From the NCBI GenBank assembly GCA_044508265.1, contig JBIQIB010000005.1:1-64000 (forward strand): a DNA stretch of 64,000 bases, written 5' to 3'. The position numbers were made by a program, and so were the translations under genes. Below, piece by piece: positions 1 to 7,367 of this stretch; the first letter of the stretch is position 1, and the number at the start of each line of letters is the position of its first letter. The notes under the pieces were generated by a model, which was not told the DNA's origin, did not search any database, and saw nothing but the letters and a program-made list of their open reading frames with translations. The DNA comes from JAEZDP01 sp044508265 (GTDB lineage: Bacteria > Acidobacteriota > Vicinamibacteria > Vicinamibacterales > Vicinamibacteraceae).

Positions 1-581
1 ACGAGGAAGACGTTCGACTGCGCGCATTCGCACAGCTCGCCCCGATGGTTCTTCATCAGCGCCTCGAACCCGCCCCTGGACCGCGCCTCCTGCACCGCGA
101 GCGCGTTGTTGAGCAGGTTGTTCGACTTGATGGCCGGGTCGACGCTGGCTGGCATGTTGCGCACCACGGACACCAGCGCGAGACGCACGCCCTCGCGCAC
201 GACGCCTTCCGGCACCTCGCCGTGCGGCCTGACGATGATGACGAGCGTCGGCGTGGGACAGGCGGCCGGATCGTAGACGAGGTCGCCCACGCCGCGCGTC
301 AGCAGGATGCGCACGTACGCGTCGCCAGGCAGCTGGGCGGCGGCGATGGTCTCGCGGATGCGCGCGAGCATCTCGTCGTCGCTGATGGGGCAGGCAAGCG
401 CAATCCGGCGTGCCGACGCGTGCAGCCGTGCCATGTGCTCCGGAAACAGGAACAGACGTCCCCCGTAGGTGCGCAGGACCTCGTAGACGCCCTCTCCGTA
501 GAGAAATCCGTGATCGAAGACGGAGACTCGCGCATCGTTTTCGCCATACACGCGCCCGTCGATGTTCACCGCAACTGCCAC
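1..581 (-). CDS. Class IV aminotransferase (branched-chain or D-amino-acid type), cut by window edge
   Basis: This is a PLP-dependent fold-type IV aminotransferase, probably a branched-chain amino acid aminotransferase; D-alanine aminotransferase or aminodeoxychorismate lyase are alternatives. The 193 visible residues include the FDHGFLYGEGVYE segment near residue 22, the phosphate-side PEHMARL segment near 47, and PAIKSNNLLNN, in which Lys152 aligns with the catalytic lysine. The usual family length is about 280-300 residues, so roughly the last third lies outside the window. The start is a GTG at 579-581 preceded by AAGGAG with a 5-base spacing. No ATG fits better. It is divergent from nnr, with 55 bases between the two starts. 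Family certain, substrate inferred. Confidence 0.88.
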   Translation of the reverse strand, partial: MAVAVNIDGRVYGENDARVSVFDHGFLYGEGVYEVLRTYGGRLFLFPEHMARLHASARRIALACPISDDEMLARIRETIAAAQLPGDAYVRILLTRGVGDLVYDPAACPTPTLVIIVRPHGEVPEGVVREGVRLALVSVVRNMPASVDPAIKSNNLLNNALAVQEARSRGGFEALMKNHRGELCECAQSNVFL

Positions 582-636
582 GCACGCTCCTTCGACATCG
601 CGTGCCAAGTATTACACTGACGCTCGGACTCTCATC

Positions 637-2220
637 ATGCGTGTGCTCACAGCAGAACAGATGCGCGAGGCGGATCGCGCGACGATCGACGACCTCGGGA
701 TCCCGTCCCTCGTGCTGATGGAGAACGCCGGCCGGCAGGTCGTCGCCGCCATCGAGGCCTCGTTCTCCGACCTGGCGCTGCGGCGCGTCGCGGTCATCGC
801 CGGACGCGGCAACAACGGCGGCGACGGCTTCGTGATCGCGCGGACGCTCTTCGAGCGCATCGGCGACGTGCCCGTCTTCGTCATCGGCCCCATCGCCGAG
901 GTCAAGGGCGACGCGCGCCACAACCTCGAGATCCTCGGTCGGCTCGGCATGTCGGTGGTCGAGATCGGCGATGAGCAGGACTGGGAGCTCCACTCGTCCG
1001 AGGTCCTCGCGTGCGACCTCATCGTCGACGCCATGTTCGGCACGGGGCTCAAGGAGCCGCTGGGGGGCATGTATCCGACCATCGTCGGCGACCTGGGCAC
1101 TTCGGGTATCCCCGTCGTGTCGGTGGACGTGCCGAGCGGCCTGTCGGCAGACACGCACCTCGTACGGGGCGACGCCGTGCGTGCCACCGTCACGGTAGCG
1201 CTGGGCGCGCCGAAGATCTGCCACGTCCTGCCGCCTGCCCAGCGCATGTGCGGCGACCTGGTCGTCGCTGACATCGGCATCCCCGCGGGCCTCATCGATC
1301 GCGTGGACGGGCCGTACGTCGAGGTCATCACGCGGCCGATGATGCGCGGCGTCCTCGAGCCGCGCGATCCCGAGGCGCACAAGGGCGACTTCGGCCGCCT
1401 CCTCATCGTCGCCGGTTCGATGGGCAAGAGCGGCGCGGCCCACCTGGCGGCGATGGCGGCGCTGCGATCCGGGGCTGGCCTGGTCACGGTGGCGACGCCG
1501 CGTTCGGTGCAGCCGGTCGTCGCGGCCATGGCGCCCGAGTACATGACGATCGGCCTGCCCGAGGACGACGACGGGCAGGTGGTGGAGGCGGCGCTCGAAC
1601 GTGTGCTTGCCGCGCCGTCCGACGTCATAGCCGTCGGACCCGGCCTCGGGCAGGGCCCTGGCGTCAGCGCGTTCGTGCAGGGACTGCTCGAGCAGAGCGG
1701 CGTGCCGCTCGTCCTCGACGCCGATGCGCTGAACGTCTTTGCCGGCGACCCTGCACGGATGCAGGCGCGAGACGGCCTCGACGTCATCATCACGCCGCAC
1801 CCCGGCGAGATGGCGCGGCTGACGGGACTGACCGTCGAGCAGGTGCAAAGCGAACGGCTCGAGGTGGCGCGGATGTTCGCGTCCACGCACCATCTGCACG
1901 TGGTCCTGAAGGGCCATCGGACGCTGGTGGCCACACCTGAGGGTTCAGTGGCCATCAATCTCACGGGCAACCCCGGCATGGCGACAGGCGGCACCGGCGA
2001 CGTCCTCACCGGCGTGATCGCCGGGCTCTTCGCGCAGTTGCTGGATGCCGAGGGCGCGTGCAAGCTCGGCGTCTACCTGCACGGGCTCGCCGGCGACCTC
2101 GCCGAAGCGGACGAAGGTGAGTCTGCGCTGACCGCGAGCGACCTGGTGCATCACCTGGGCGATGCGGTACTCGAGCTGTCGGCCGAGCGGCGCGGCACGA
2201 CGGGGTCCGGAGGTGAATGA
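637..2220 (+). CDS. nnr: Bifunctional NAD(P)H-hydrate epimerase / ADP-dependent NAD(P)H-hydrate dehydratase
   Basis: This two-domain enzyme repairs hydrated NAD(P)H. The N-terminal half (about residues 1-215, YjeF_N) epimerises the R and S hydrates and carries the glycine-rich GRGNNGGDGF segment at 57-66. The C-terminal half (about 230-510, ribokinase-like) dehydrates the S form using ADP, with GNPGMATGGTGDVLTG near residue 455. The length of 527 residues is normal for the fused form. The start is the ATG at 637 (MRVLTAEQMREAD), the conserved beginning of the family; an ATG further upstream would add 25 atypical residues. It ends at the TGA directly before tsaE, and the nnr-tsaE order is widespread in bacteria, so the pair is likely cotranscribed. 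Confidence 0.95.
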   Translation: MRVLTAEQMREADRATIDDLGIPSLVLMENAGRQVVAAIEASFSDLALRRVAVIAGRGNNGGDGFVIARTLFERIGDVPVFVIGPIAEVKGDARHNLEILGRLGMSVVEIGDEQDWELHSSEVLACDLIVDAMFGTGLKEPLGGMYPTIVGDLGTSGIPVVSVDVPSGLSADTHLVRGDAVRATVTVALGAPKICHVLPPAQRMCGDLVVADIGIPAGLIDRVDGPYVEVITRPMMRGVLEPRDPEAHKGDFGRLLIVAGSMGKSGAAHLAAMAALRSGAGLVTVATPRSVQPVVAAMAPEYMTIGLPEDDDGQVVEAALERVLAAPSDVIAVGPGLGQGPGVSAFVQGLLEQSGVPLVLDADALNVFAGDPARMQARDGLDVIITPHPGEMARLTGLTVEQVQSERLEVARMFASTHHLHVVLKGHRTLVATPEGSVAINLTGNPGMATGGTGDVLTGVIAGLFAQLLDAEGACKLGVYLHGLAGDLAEADEGESALTASDLVHHLGDAVLELSAERRGTTGSGGE

Positions 2221-3165
2221 ATGATGCGCATCGTCAGCAGCAGCCCGTCGATGACGGCGGAGCTCGCAGCCGATCTCGCGCGGCAGCTGCCTGCCGGCGC
2301 CGTCGTGTTGCTGTACGGCGACCTGGGAGCGGGCAAGACGGCGTTCGTGCGCGGCATGGCCACCGGGCTCGAAGTGCCCGACACCGAGGTGAGCAGCCCG
2401 ACGTTCACGCTGGTGCAGGAGTACCGCGGCGGCCAGCGACCGCTCTTTCACGCCGACCTGTATCGCCTGCGCGACGGCGAGGTGGACGACATCGGCCTCG
2501 ACGAGCTCGGTGCAGGGGAGGGCGTGCTGGCGGTCGAGTGGGCCGAGCGGCTGCCGCGACCGACGCCAGGCGCCACCGCGGTGCGCCTGTGGCACGGAGG
2601 CGGCGACATCCGGGTCATCGACGTCGAGCCGCCAGCGGAGATGACACTCAAGCTCCGCGGCCCCGCGGAGGTGTGGCTGCGCGGGCCGCTGCCCGACGTG
2701 GCCGCGCCGCTGCAGCCCGTCGTCCACGCGCTGCTGCAGGTGCGTGAAGACGCGGCGCGTGCGCTGGCAGGCATCGGCGCGGATCTCCTGTGGGAGCGCC
2801 CGGCCGGAGTGGCCTCACTCGGCTTTCACGCGCGACACCTGGTGGGGAGCCTTGACCGGCTGCTGACGTACGCCCGCGGCGAGAACCTCACGCCGGAGCA
2901 GTTCGCGTTCCTGCGCGCGGAAGGCGAGCCGGGAGATCCACGGCCGACGGCGGCGACGCTCCTCGAAGATCTCTCCGCCGGAATCGACATGGCGATCGCG
3001 CAGGTCGCTCGCACGCCGGAGGCCACACTCACCGAGACGCGGCGCGTCGGCCGCGCCGGGCTGCCGACGACGGTGTTCGGACTGCTCGTGCATGCCGCGG
3101 AGCACTCCGCGCGTCATGCGGGCCAGATGATCACGACCGCACGCGTCGTCGCTCGGCCCACGTAG
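2221..3165 (+). CDS. tsaE: TsaE (tRNA t6A biosynthesis ATPase) fused in frame to a DinB-superfamily domain
   Basis: Residues 1-140 are TsaE, the ATPase needed with TsaB and TsaD to make threonylcarbamoyl-adenosine at position 37 of tRNAs. They show the Walker A GDLGAGKT at 33-40, SPTFTLVQEY and HADLYRL. Residues 141-314 form a second domain typical of the DinB/DUF664-like four-helix metalloprotein superfamily, with GFHARHLVGSLDRLL and HAAEHSARHAGQM supplying the histidines. TsaE alone is about 150 residues, so this 314-residue protein is a fusion. An ATGA at 2641-2644 marks the exact junction: a one-base shift would end TsaE there and start DinB at the same spot. The start follows GGAGG by 7 bases. 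The fusion may be genuine or may hide an indel. Confidence 0.88.
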   Translation: MMRIVSSSPSMTAELAADLARQLPAGAVVLLYGDLGAGKTAFVRGMATGLEVPDTEVSSPTFTLVQEYRGGQRPLFHADLYRLRDGEVDDIGLDELGAGEGVLAVEWAERLPRPTPGATAVRLWHGGGDIRVIDVEPPAEMTLKLRGPAEVWLRGPLPDVAAPLQPVVHALLQVREDAARALAGIGADLLWERPAGVASLGFHARHLVGSLDRLLTYARGENLTPEQFAFLRAEGEPGDPRPTAATLLEDLSAGIDMAIAQVARTPEATLTETRRVGRAGLPTTVFGLLVHAAEHSARHAGQMITTARVVARPT

Positions 3166-3355
3166 CGGCGGCCAGCACGAGGACGTTCGCGGTGATGACG
3201 GGCAGCGCGCGTGTGGCGACGCCGTAGGCCAGCCAGATCGCCGCTCCTCCCATCTGGACGCGGCGCAGCGTGTCCTGGTGACGGGTGAAATACGAAGCCG
3301 TGAACACGGCCGTCGCCGCCCAGCCAATCACGTCGGGCGTCAGGTACTGGCTCAT
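3131..3355 (-). CDS. Small YgjV-like inner-membrane protein
   Basis: A 74-residue hydrophobic protein starting MSQYLTPDVIGWAATAVFT, with about three short membrane segments (near residues 9-24, 34-50 and 53-68) and a basic C-terminus (ERRRVRS). It resembles the YgjV/inner-membrane sugar-transporter-like small protein family, whose function is not established. The ATG at 3353-3355 overlaps the stop of the upstream HAD gene as ATGA, so the two are translationally coupled. Its 3' end overlaps the convergent tsaE-dinB gene by 35 bases. Membrane topology is visible; family assignment is tentative. Confidence 0.6.
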   Translation of the reverse strand: MSQYLTPDVIGWAATAVFTASYFTRHQDTLRRVQMGGAAIWLAYGVATRALPVITANVLVLAAATWAERRRVRS

Positions 3356-3660
3356 GCCGTCCGCACTCCTTCGGCGGGTTCGATCTCGCTCAGCGTCAGC
3401 CTGTCGGTGCGGGCGCGCTCCCACTCCGACACGGACAGGCCGTAGGCCGCAAACAGCTCACGCAGGCGTGAGGGGCTCCATCCGGCCACGTGCCGCAGCG
3501 CAGGGGCCACGACGCTGAAGGCGCTGTCGCTCAGCACGGTGCGCTTCGCGATCCGCGCAAGGTGGGGGTTCTCGGACACCGCGATGGTGAAGCCGTCGCG
3601 GTTGTTGACGTGCAGCATCACGTGCACGTCGGAGCTGCCGTCACCCACGTAGATGGTGCG
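3352..3660 (-). CDS. HAD-family phosphatase, C-terminal part (5' end lost in gap)
   Basis: The visible 102 residues begin RTIYVGDGSSDVHVMLHVNN, the acidic motif IV of HAD phosphatases that binds magnesium. A region follows that resembles the end of phosphoserine phosphatase-like and HAD-IB proteins (SENPHLARIAKRTVLSDSAF). The catalytic DxD aspartates and the cap domain must lie in the missing sequence, so the substrate cannot be predicted. The gene runs out of the N gap and ends in an ATGA overlap with the small membrane protein. Since a full HAD protein has 200 or more residues, the true gap is very likely longer than the 100 Ns shown. Confidence 0.8.
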   Translation of the reverse strand, partial: RTIYVGDGSSDVHVMLHVNNRDGFTIAVSENPHLARIAKRTVLSDSAFSVVAPALRHVAGWSPSRLRELFAAYGLSVSEWERARTDRLTLSEIEPAEGVRTA

Positions 3661-3760
3661 NNNNNNNNNNNNNNNNNNNNNNNNNNNNNNNNNNNNNNNN
3701 NNNNNNNNNNNNNNNNNNNNNNNNNNNNNNNNNNNNNNNNNNNNNNNNNNNNNNNNNNNN
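3661..3760. other. Assembly gap (100 N), genuine missing sequence
   Basis: The flanks share no common sequence, unlike three other gaps in the window. The gap removes the start of the HAD gene on its left and the start of the regulator on its right. Both proteins lack large conserved N-terminal parts, so 100 is a placeholder and the missing stretch is probably several hundred bases. The divergent promoter region of the two genes should lie inside it. Confidence 0.9.
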
Positions 3761-4623
3761 GCGTGCTCGTGCCCGACGCGCCCGACACCGACATCTTCGA
3801 GCCGATGCTCGAGGGCCTGGTGACGGCACCCGCCTCCGAGTCGGTCGCCTTCGTCCGGAGCGGGTTGCCTGTGCCGCCCGAGGCGCGTGCCGACGCCGCG
3901 TGGTCGGTGTGCCGCCAGTACGTGGAGCGGCGGGTCTCCGGCGTGTTCTTCGCCCCCCTCGAGGGACTCGAGCCGCGCGAGCGGATCAACCGGCGCATTG
4001 TCGAGGCGTTCGACGCCGCGCGCATCCCTGTCGTCCTGCTCGACAGGTCAGTCTACGATTACCCGTTGCGCGGGCCCTACGATCTCGTGGGGATCGACAA
4101 TCGCCGGGCCGGGTACCTGGCGACCGCGCACCTCGTGGGGCTGGGGGCGCGGCGCATCGCGTTCCTCGCGCGTCCGCATGCCGCCCCCACGGTGCAGGCA
4201 CGCCGTGCAGGCTATCGTGAGGCGCTGGCCGACGCCGGTCTCGTCGAGGCGGCGCCGATGGAGCTGGAACTCGACCCGCAGCTGGCCGACGAGGTGGCAT
4301 CGGTGCGCGGCCGGCACGACTTCGACGCCGTCGTCTGTGCCAACGACAGGCTCGCCGCCGACCTGATGCGGACGCTCCGCGCCGCCGGCGTCGCGGTGCC
4401 GCGCGACGTGCGGATCGTCGGGTTCGACGACGCGGAGTTTGCCAGCTACCTGCCGGTGCCGTTGACGACGGTGCGGCAGCCGACGCGCGAAATCGGCGCG
4501 GCCGCCGCGGCGGCGATGCGCGAGCGGATCGAGCAGCCCGACCTGCCCGCGCGCGACATCTTCCTCCAGACGACGCTCGTCGTGCGTCAGTCGTGCGGGG
4601 CAGGTGGTCCTACGTCTCGATGA
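3761..4623 (+). CDS. LacI/GalR-type sugar-responsive regulator, ligand-binding domain only (5' end lost in gap)
   Basis: The 286 visible residues are a periplasmic-binding-protein-like sensor domain of the LacI/GalR type: GVFFAPLE, IPVVLLDRS, VGIDNRRAGYLATAHLVGLGARRIAFL, AVVCANDRLA, VGFDDAEFASYLPVPLTTVRQP and the usual C-terminal EIG...AAAMRERIE. The DNA-binding part is missing. It could be a LacI helix-turn-helix, or a GntR domain as in AraR-type fusions, which often have a very similar sensor half. The gene is convergent with the oxidoreductase gene and overlaps it by 14 bases. Regulation of that sugar-type oxidoreductase operon is a reasonable guess only. Confidence 0.85.
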
Positions 4624-5992
4624 CGTAGGGCCAGCGCTGCGGCCGCGCGATCCACGTGTTGGCCTCGTCGTCGTTCCTGAAGCGCTCGCGCCGCGGGTCC
4701 CAGTGCAGGCGGCGGCCGGCCTTCATCGCCATGTGGTGCAGCAGGCACGCCGTGCACGAGCGGTGGCCGACTTCCGCCGGCGCCAGCGGGAGCTGACGCG
4801 TGCGAATCGCCTCGAGCCAGTTGCCGTGATGGTCGTCGCTCTCGATCAGGTGGATCTCGTCGGGGCCGATCACCGACGTGATGATCCTGCGGTCGCTCGC
4901 GTCGAGCGCCTTCGGATTGGTGAGGTTCGACGCCGGGTCGCTGCCCGTCACCTGGCTCACGCGGTTCACGTAGATCCATCCCTCGGTGCCGATGAACTTC
5001 ACGCCGGTCGGGAGGCTGTCGCTGACGATCATGTGCACGCCGTCGGCGTACCGCGCCTCCGTGCGGAACGCGCCATGGACGTCCCACAGCCCGCTCTCCG
5101 GGAACTCGGCCGTGCCCCAGATCTCGATCGGTCCGGTGTACTCGGCGCCCATGCCCCAGTGCGCCATGTCGATGTGATGCGCGCCCCAGCCGGTGATCAT
5201 GCCGGCGCCGAACTGCTCGCAGCGCAGCCAGCCTGGCCGCGCGTAGCCCTCCTGCGGATGCACGCGGTCCACGACGTAGGGCACCCGGGGCGTTGACCCG
5301 AGCCACATGTCGTAGTTGAAGTGCGAGGGCACCGGCACCTCGGTGGCATCGCCGCCGCCCGGGTCGGCGGCAAGGCCCACTTCGACGGTCGTGAGCTGGC
5401 CGATGCGGCCGTTGCGCACGAGCTCGCATGCGTAGCGGAACTGCGGCAGCGAGCGGTTCTGGCTGCCGATCTGCAGCACGCGGCCCGTGCGGTGCACGGC
5501 GTCGCTCAGCGCGCGTCCCTCCGCGATGGTCAGTGACGCCGGCTTCTGCAGGTAGACGTCCTTGCCGGCGTGGACGGCATCGATGGCGATGGGCGCGTGC
5601 CAGTGGTCGGGCGTGCTCACGAGCACGGCGTCGATGTCGGGGTTGGCCAGCAGCTCGCGGTAGTCGTCGTACATCGTCACGCCGTCGTAGCTGCGGCCGG
5701 CCTGCTTCGAGTAGAAGTCGTTGACGAAGCGGCGGCCGTCCTCGAGGCGTTTCCTGTCGAGATCGCACACGGCCATGATGCGCGCGGTGTCGAAGACGAG
5801 CGTCTCCGGCATGTCGTGGTCGCGCGAGATCCGGCCCACGCCGATGGCCCCGACGTTGATCCGGTTGGAGGGCGAGGTGGCGCCGAGCACGTGGGCGGGC
5901 ACGATGGCCGGAGCGGCGCCGGCGACGGAGGCCGTCACCAGCCCCTTGCCGGTCGTGGAGAGAAAACCGCGTCGTGTCAGTCCGTTGTGCAT
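4610..5992 (-). CDS. Tat-exported Gfo/Idh/MocA-family oxidoreductase
   Basis: A 460-residue NAD(P)-dependent sugar or cyclitol dehydrogenase-type protein with a twin-arginine signal (LTRRGFLST, then the hydrophobic run to PAHVLGA), so it should act in the periplasm with cofactor loaded before export. The Rossmann part shows NVGAIGVGR near the start of the mature protein and VSTPDHWHAPIAIDAVHAG; the usual EKP lysine motif appears as LQKPASL. The C-terminal half contains GWGAHHIDMAHWGMG, typical of the large secreted subgroup. I chose the ATG at 5992 because AGGAG lies 8 bases upstream; the ATG at 5998 would leave only 2 bases. It follows the other oxidoreductase gene by about 30 bases, and the two form an operon. 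Substrate unknown. Confidence 0.88.
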   Translation of the reverse strand: MHNGLTRRGFLSTTGKGLVTASVAGAAPAIVPAHVLGATSPSNRINVGAIGVGRISRDHDMPETLVFDTARIMAVCDLDRKRLEDGRRFVNDFYSKQAGRSYDGVTMYDDYRELLANPDIDAVLVSTPDHWHAPIAIDAVHAGKDVYLQKPASLTIAEGRALSDAVHRTGRVLQIGSQNRSLPQFRYACELVRNGRIGQLTTVEVGLAADPGGGDATEVPVPSHFNYDMWLGSTPRVPYVVDRVHPQEGYARPGWLRCEQFGAGMITGWGAHHIDMAHWGMGAEYTGPIEIWGTAEFPESGLWDVHGAFRTEARYADGVHMIVSDSLPTGVKFIGTEGWIYVNRVSQVTGSDPASNLTNPKALDASDRRIITSVIGPDEIHLIESDDHHGNWLEAIRTRQLPLAPAEVGHRSCTACLLHHMAMKAGRRLHWDPRRERFRNDDEANTWIARPQRWPYVIET

Positions 5993-6022
5993 GTGCATGA
6001 CTCCTGTGGGTACCGTTGCCCC

Positions 6023-7180
6023 TCAAATTCGCGCCGGCCGCGCCTGGGCCTGCGCCTGCAACGCCAGCTCGGTGGCAAGGAAGCAGTGCGCCTGCGTCAT
6101 GGCGGTCTCGGTGCGTGCGTGGATGTCGGCGACGAGCCGCGCGCCGAACGTCAGCGGCGTGTTCGCGCTGTCAATGTAGCGGACGCCTGAAGCGTCGGCC
6201 AGGAACAGGTGGTTGCCCCTGGGCCGCCCGGCGATGTCGATCGTCTTGCGGATCTCCAGGTAGCCCTCGGTGCCGATCACGGTGAGCCGGGAGTCGCCGA
6301 ACACCGGCAGCCCCTCGGGCGAGAACCAGTCGACACGGAAGTAGCCGGTGCCGCCGCTGCCCGCCACCATGGCATCGCCGAAGTCCTCGAAGCGCGGGTG
6401 CTGCGGGTGGCGCAGGTTGTCGGCCTGTGCGGCGACGACCCGGGCCTGGCTACTGCCGGTGAACGCCAGGAAGTCGTCGGTCTGGTGCGTCGCGAGGTCG
6501 CACAGCACGCCGCCGAAGCGGCGATTGTCCCAGAACCAGTCAGGACGTGCCGGCGCGTTCAGGCGGTGCGGCCCGAGGCCGACGGTCTGGAGCACCTGTC
6601 CGATCGCGCCGTCCCGTACGAGCGCCAGGGCACGCTCGGTCGCCGGGCTCTCGAGCCGTCCGCCGTACAGAATCGAGTAGATCCGCTTCGTCTCGGCCTG
6701 GACGCGCCGCACCTCGGCGAGCTGCGCCAGCGTCGTCATGCCGGGCTTGTCGACGAGATAGTCCTTGCCGTGCTGCATCACGCGGATGCCGAGTCCGGCA
6801 CGCTCGTCTGGAATCGCGGCGCTGATCACGAGCTGGACGGACGTGTCGTCGAGGACTTCCTGCTCGCTGCGCGCCACGCGCGCCTGCGGAAAGCGCTTGC
6901 TGAAGGCGGCCAGCAGCTCCGGCTCGCGCGCGTACACCCAGGCCAGCTCGCCGCCGTTGTTCAGGACGGTGTTCACCTGGCTCGTGATGTGTCCGTGATT
7001 GAGGCCGATGGCCGCGCAGCGGACCGGCGGGCCTGTCGGCGCGGTCTGGCGGGGCAGGGGATCCGGACGTTCGAACGAGACGCGTGTACCGGTACGGGCC
7101 GGATCGAAGGCGGCGTCGGGAAAGGTGGCGAGTGCGGCGCCTGCAGGTCCCACTCGGCTGATGAAGGTACGGCGGTCCAC
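6023..7180 (-). CDS. Exported Gfo/Idh/MocA-family oxidoreductase
   Basis: A 385-residue member of the Gfo/Idh/MocA family. The N-terminus MDRRTFISRVGPAGAALATF is a probable twin-arginine signal. The Rossmann segment reads RCAAIGLNHGHI, and VDKPGMTTLAQ gives the conserved lysine-proline pair. GGVLCDLATHQTDDFLAFTG corresponds to the catalytic histidine region of the family. It starts at a GTG (7178-7180) with GGAG 6 bases upstream. It is the first gene of a two-gene operon with the next oxidoreductase and lies downstream of the TonB receptor gene on the same strand, behind a probable terminator. Its substrate is unknown; a carbohydrate from the same locus is likely. Confidence 0.86.
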   Translation of the reverse strand: MDRRTFISRVGPAGAALATFPDAAFDPARTGTRVSFERPDPLPRQTAPTGPPVRCAAIGLNHGHITSQVNTVLNNGGELAWVYAREPELLAAFSKRFPQARVARSEQEVLDDTSVQLVISAAIPDERAGLGIRVMQHGKDYLVDKPGMTTLAQLAEVRRVQAETKRIYSILYGGRLESPATERALALVRDGAIGQVLQTVGLGPHRLNAPARPDWFWDNRRFGGVLCDLATHQTDDFLAFTGSSQARVVAAQADNLRHPQHPRFEDFGDAMVAGSGGTGYFRVDWFSPEGLPVFGDSRLTVIGTEGYLEIRKTIDIAGRPRGNHLFLADASGVRYIDSANTPLTFGARLVADIHARTETAMTQAHCFLATELALQAQAQARPARI

Positions 7181-7243
7181 GACGTCTCCGGTCAGGCCTC
7201 ACGTGCCGCGGCAGGCGCCGGCGGACGGGTGAGGCGCGTTGTC

Positions 7244-7293
7244 AGAAAAAGAACCCGCGCGCCGACGGCCTGGGGGCAGGCGCAGCGCGCGGG
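7244..7293 (-). terminator. Rho-independent terminator of the TonB receptor gene
   Basis: On the minus strand a perfect 9-bp stem (arms at 7254-7262 and 7285-7293, CCCGCGCGC with GCGCGCGGG) with a 22-base loop is followed by TTCTTTTTCTG. A second perfect hairpin lies closer to the gene end (arms 7330-7339 and 7349-7358, GCGGAGCCGG with CCGGCTCCGC) but lacks a T run. Together they should separate the receptor gene from the oxidoreductase operon. Confidence 0.6.
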
Positions 7294-7367
7294 CGGGAGG
7301 AACTCTCGAGCCATAGACGAGGCGTGCGTGCGGAGCCGGACGCGAGGCCCGGCTCCGCGGCAGCCGT

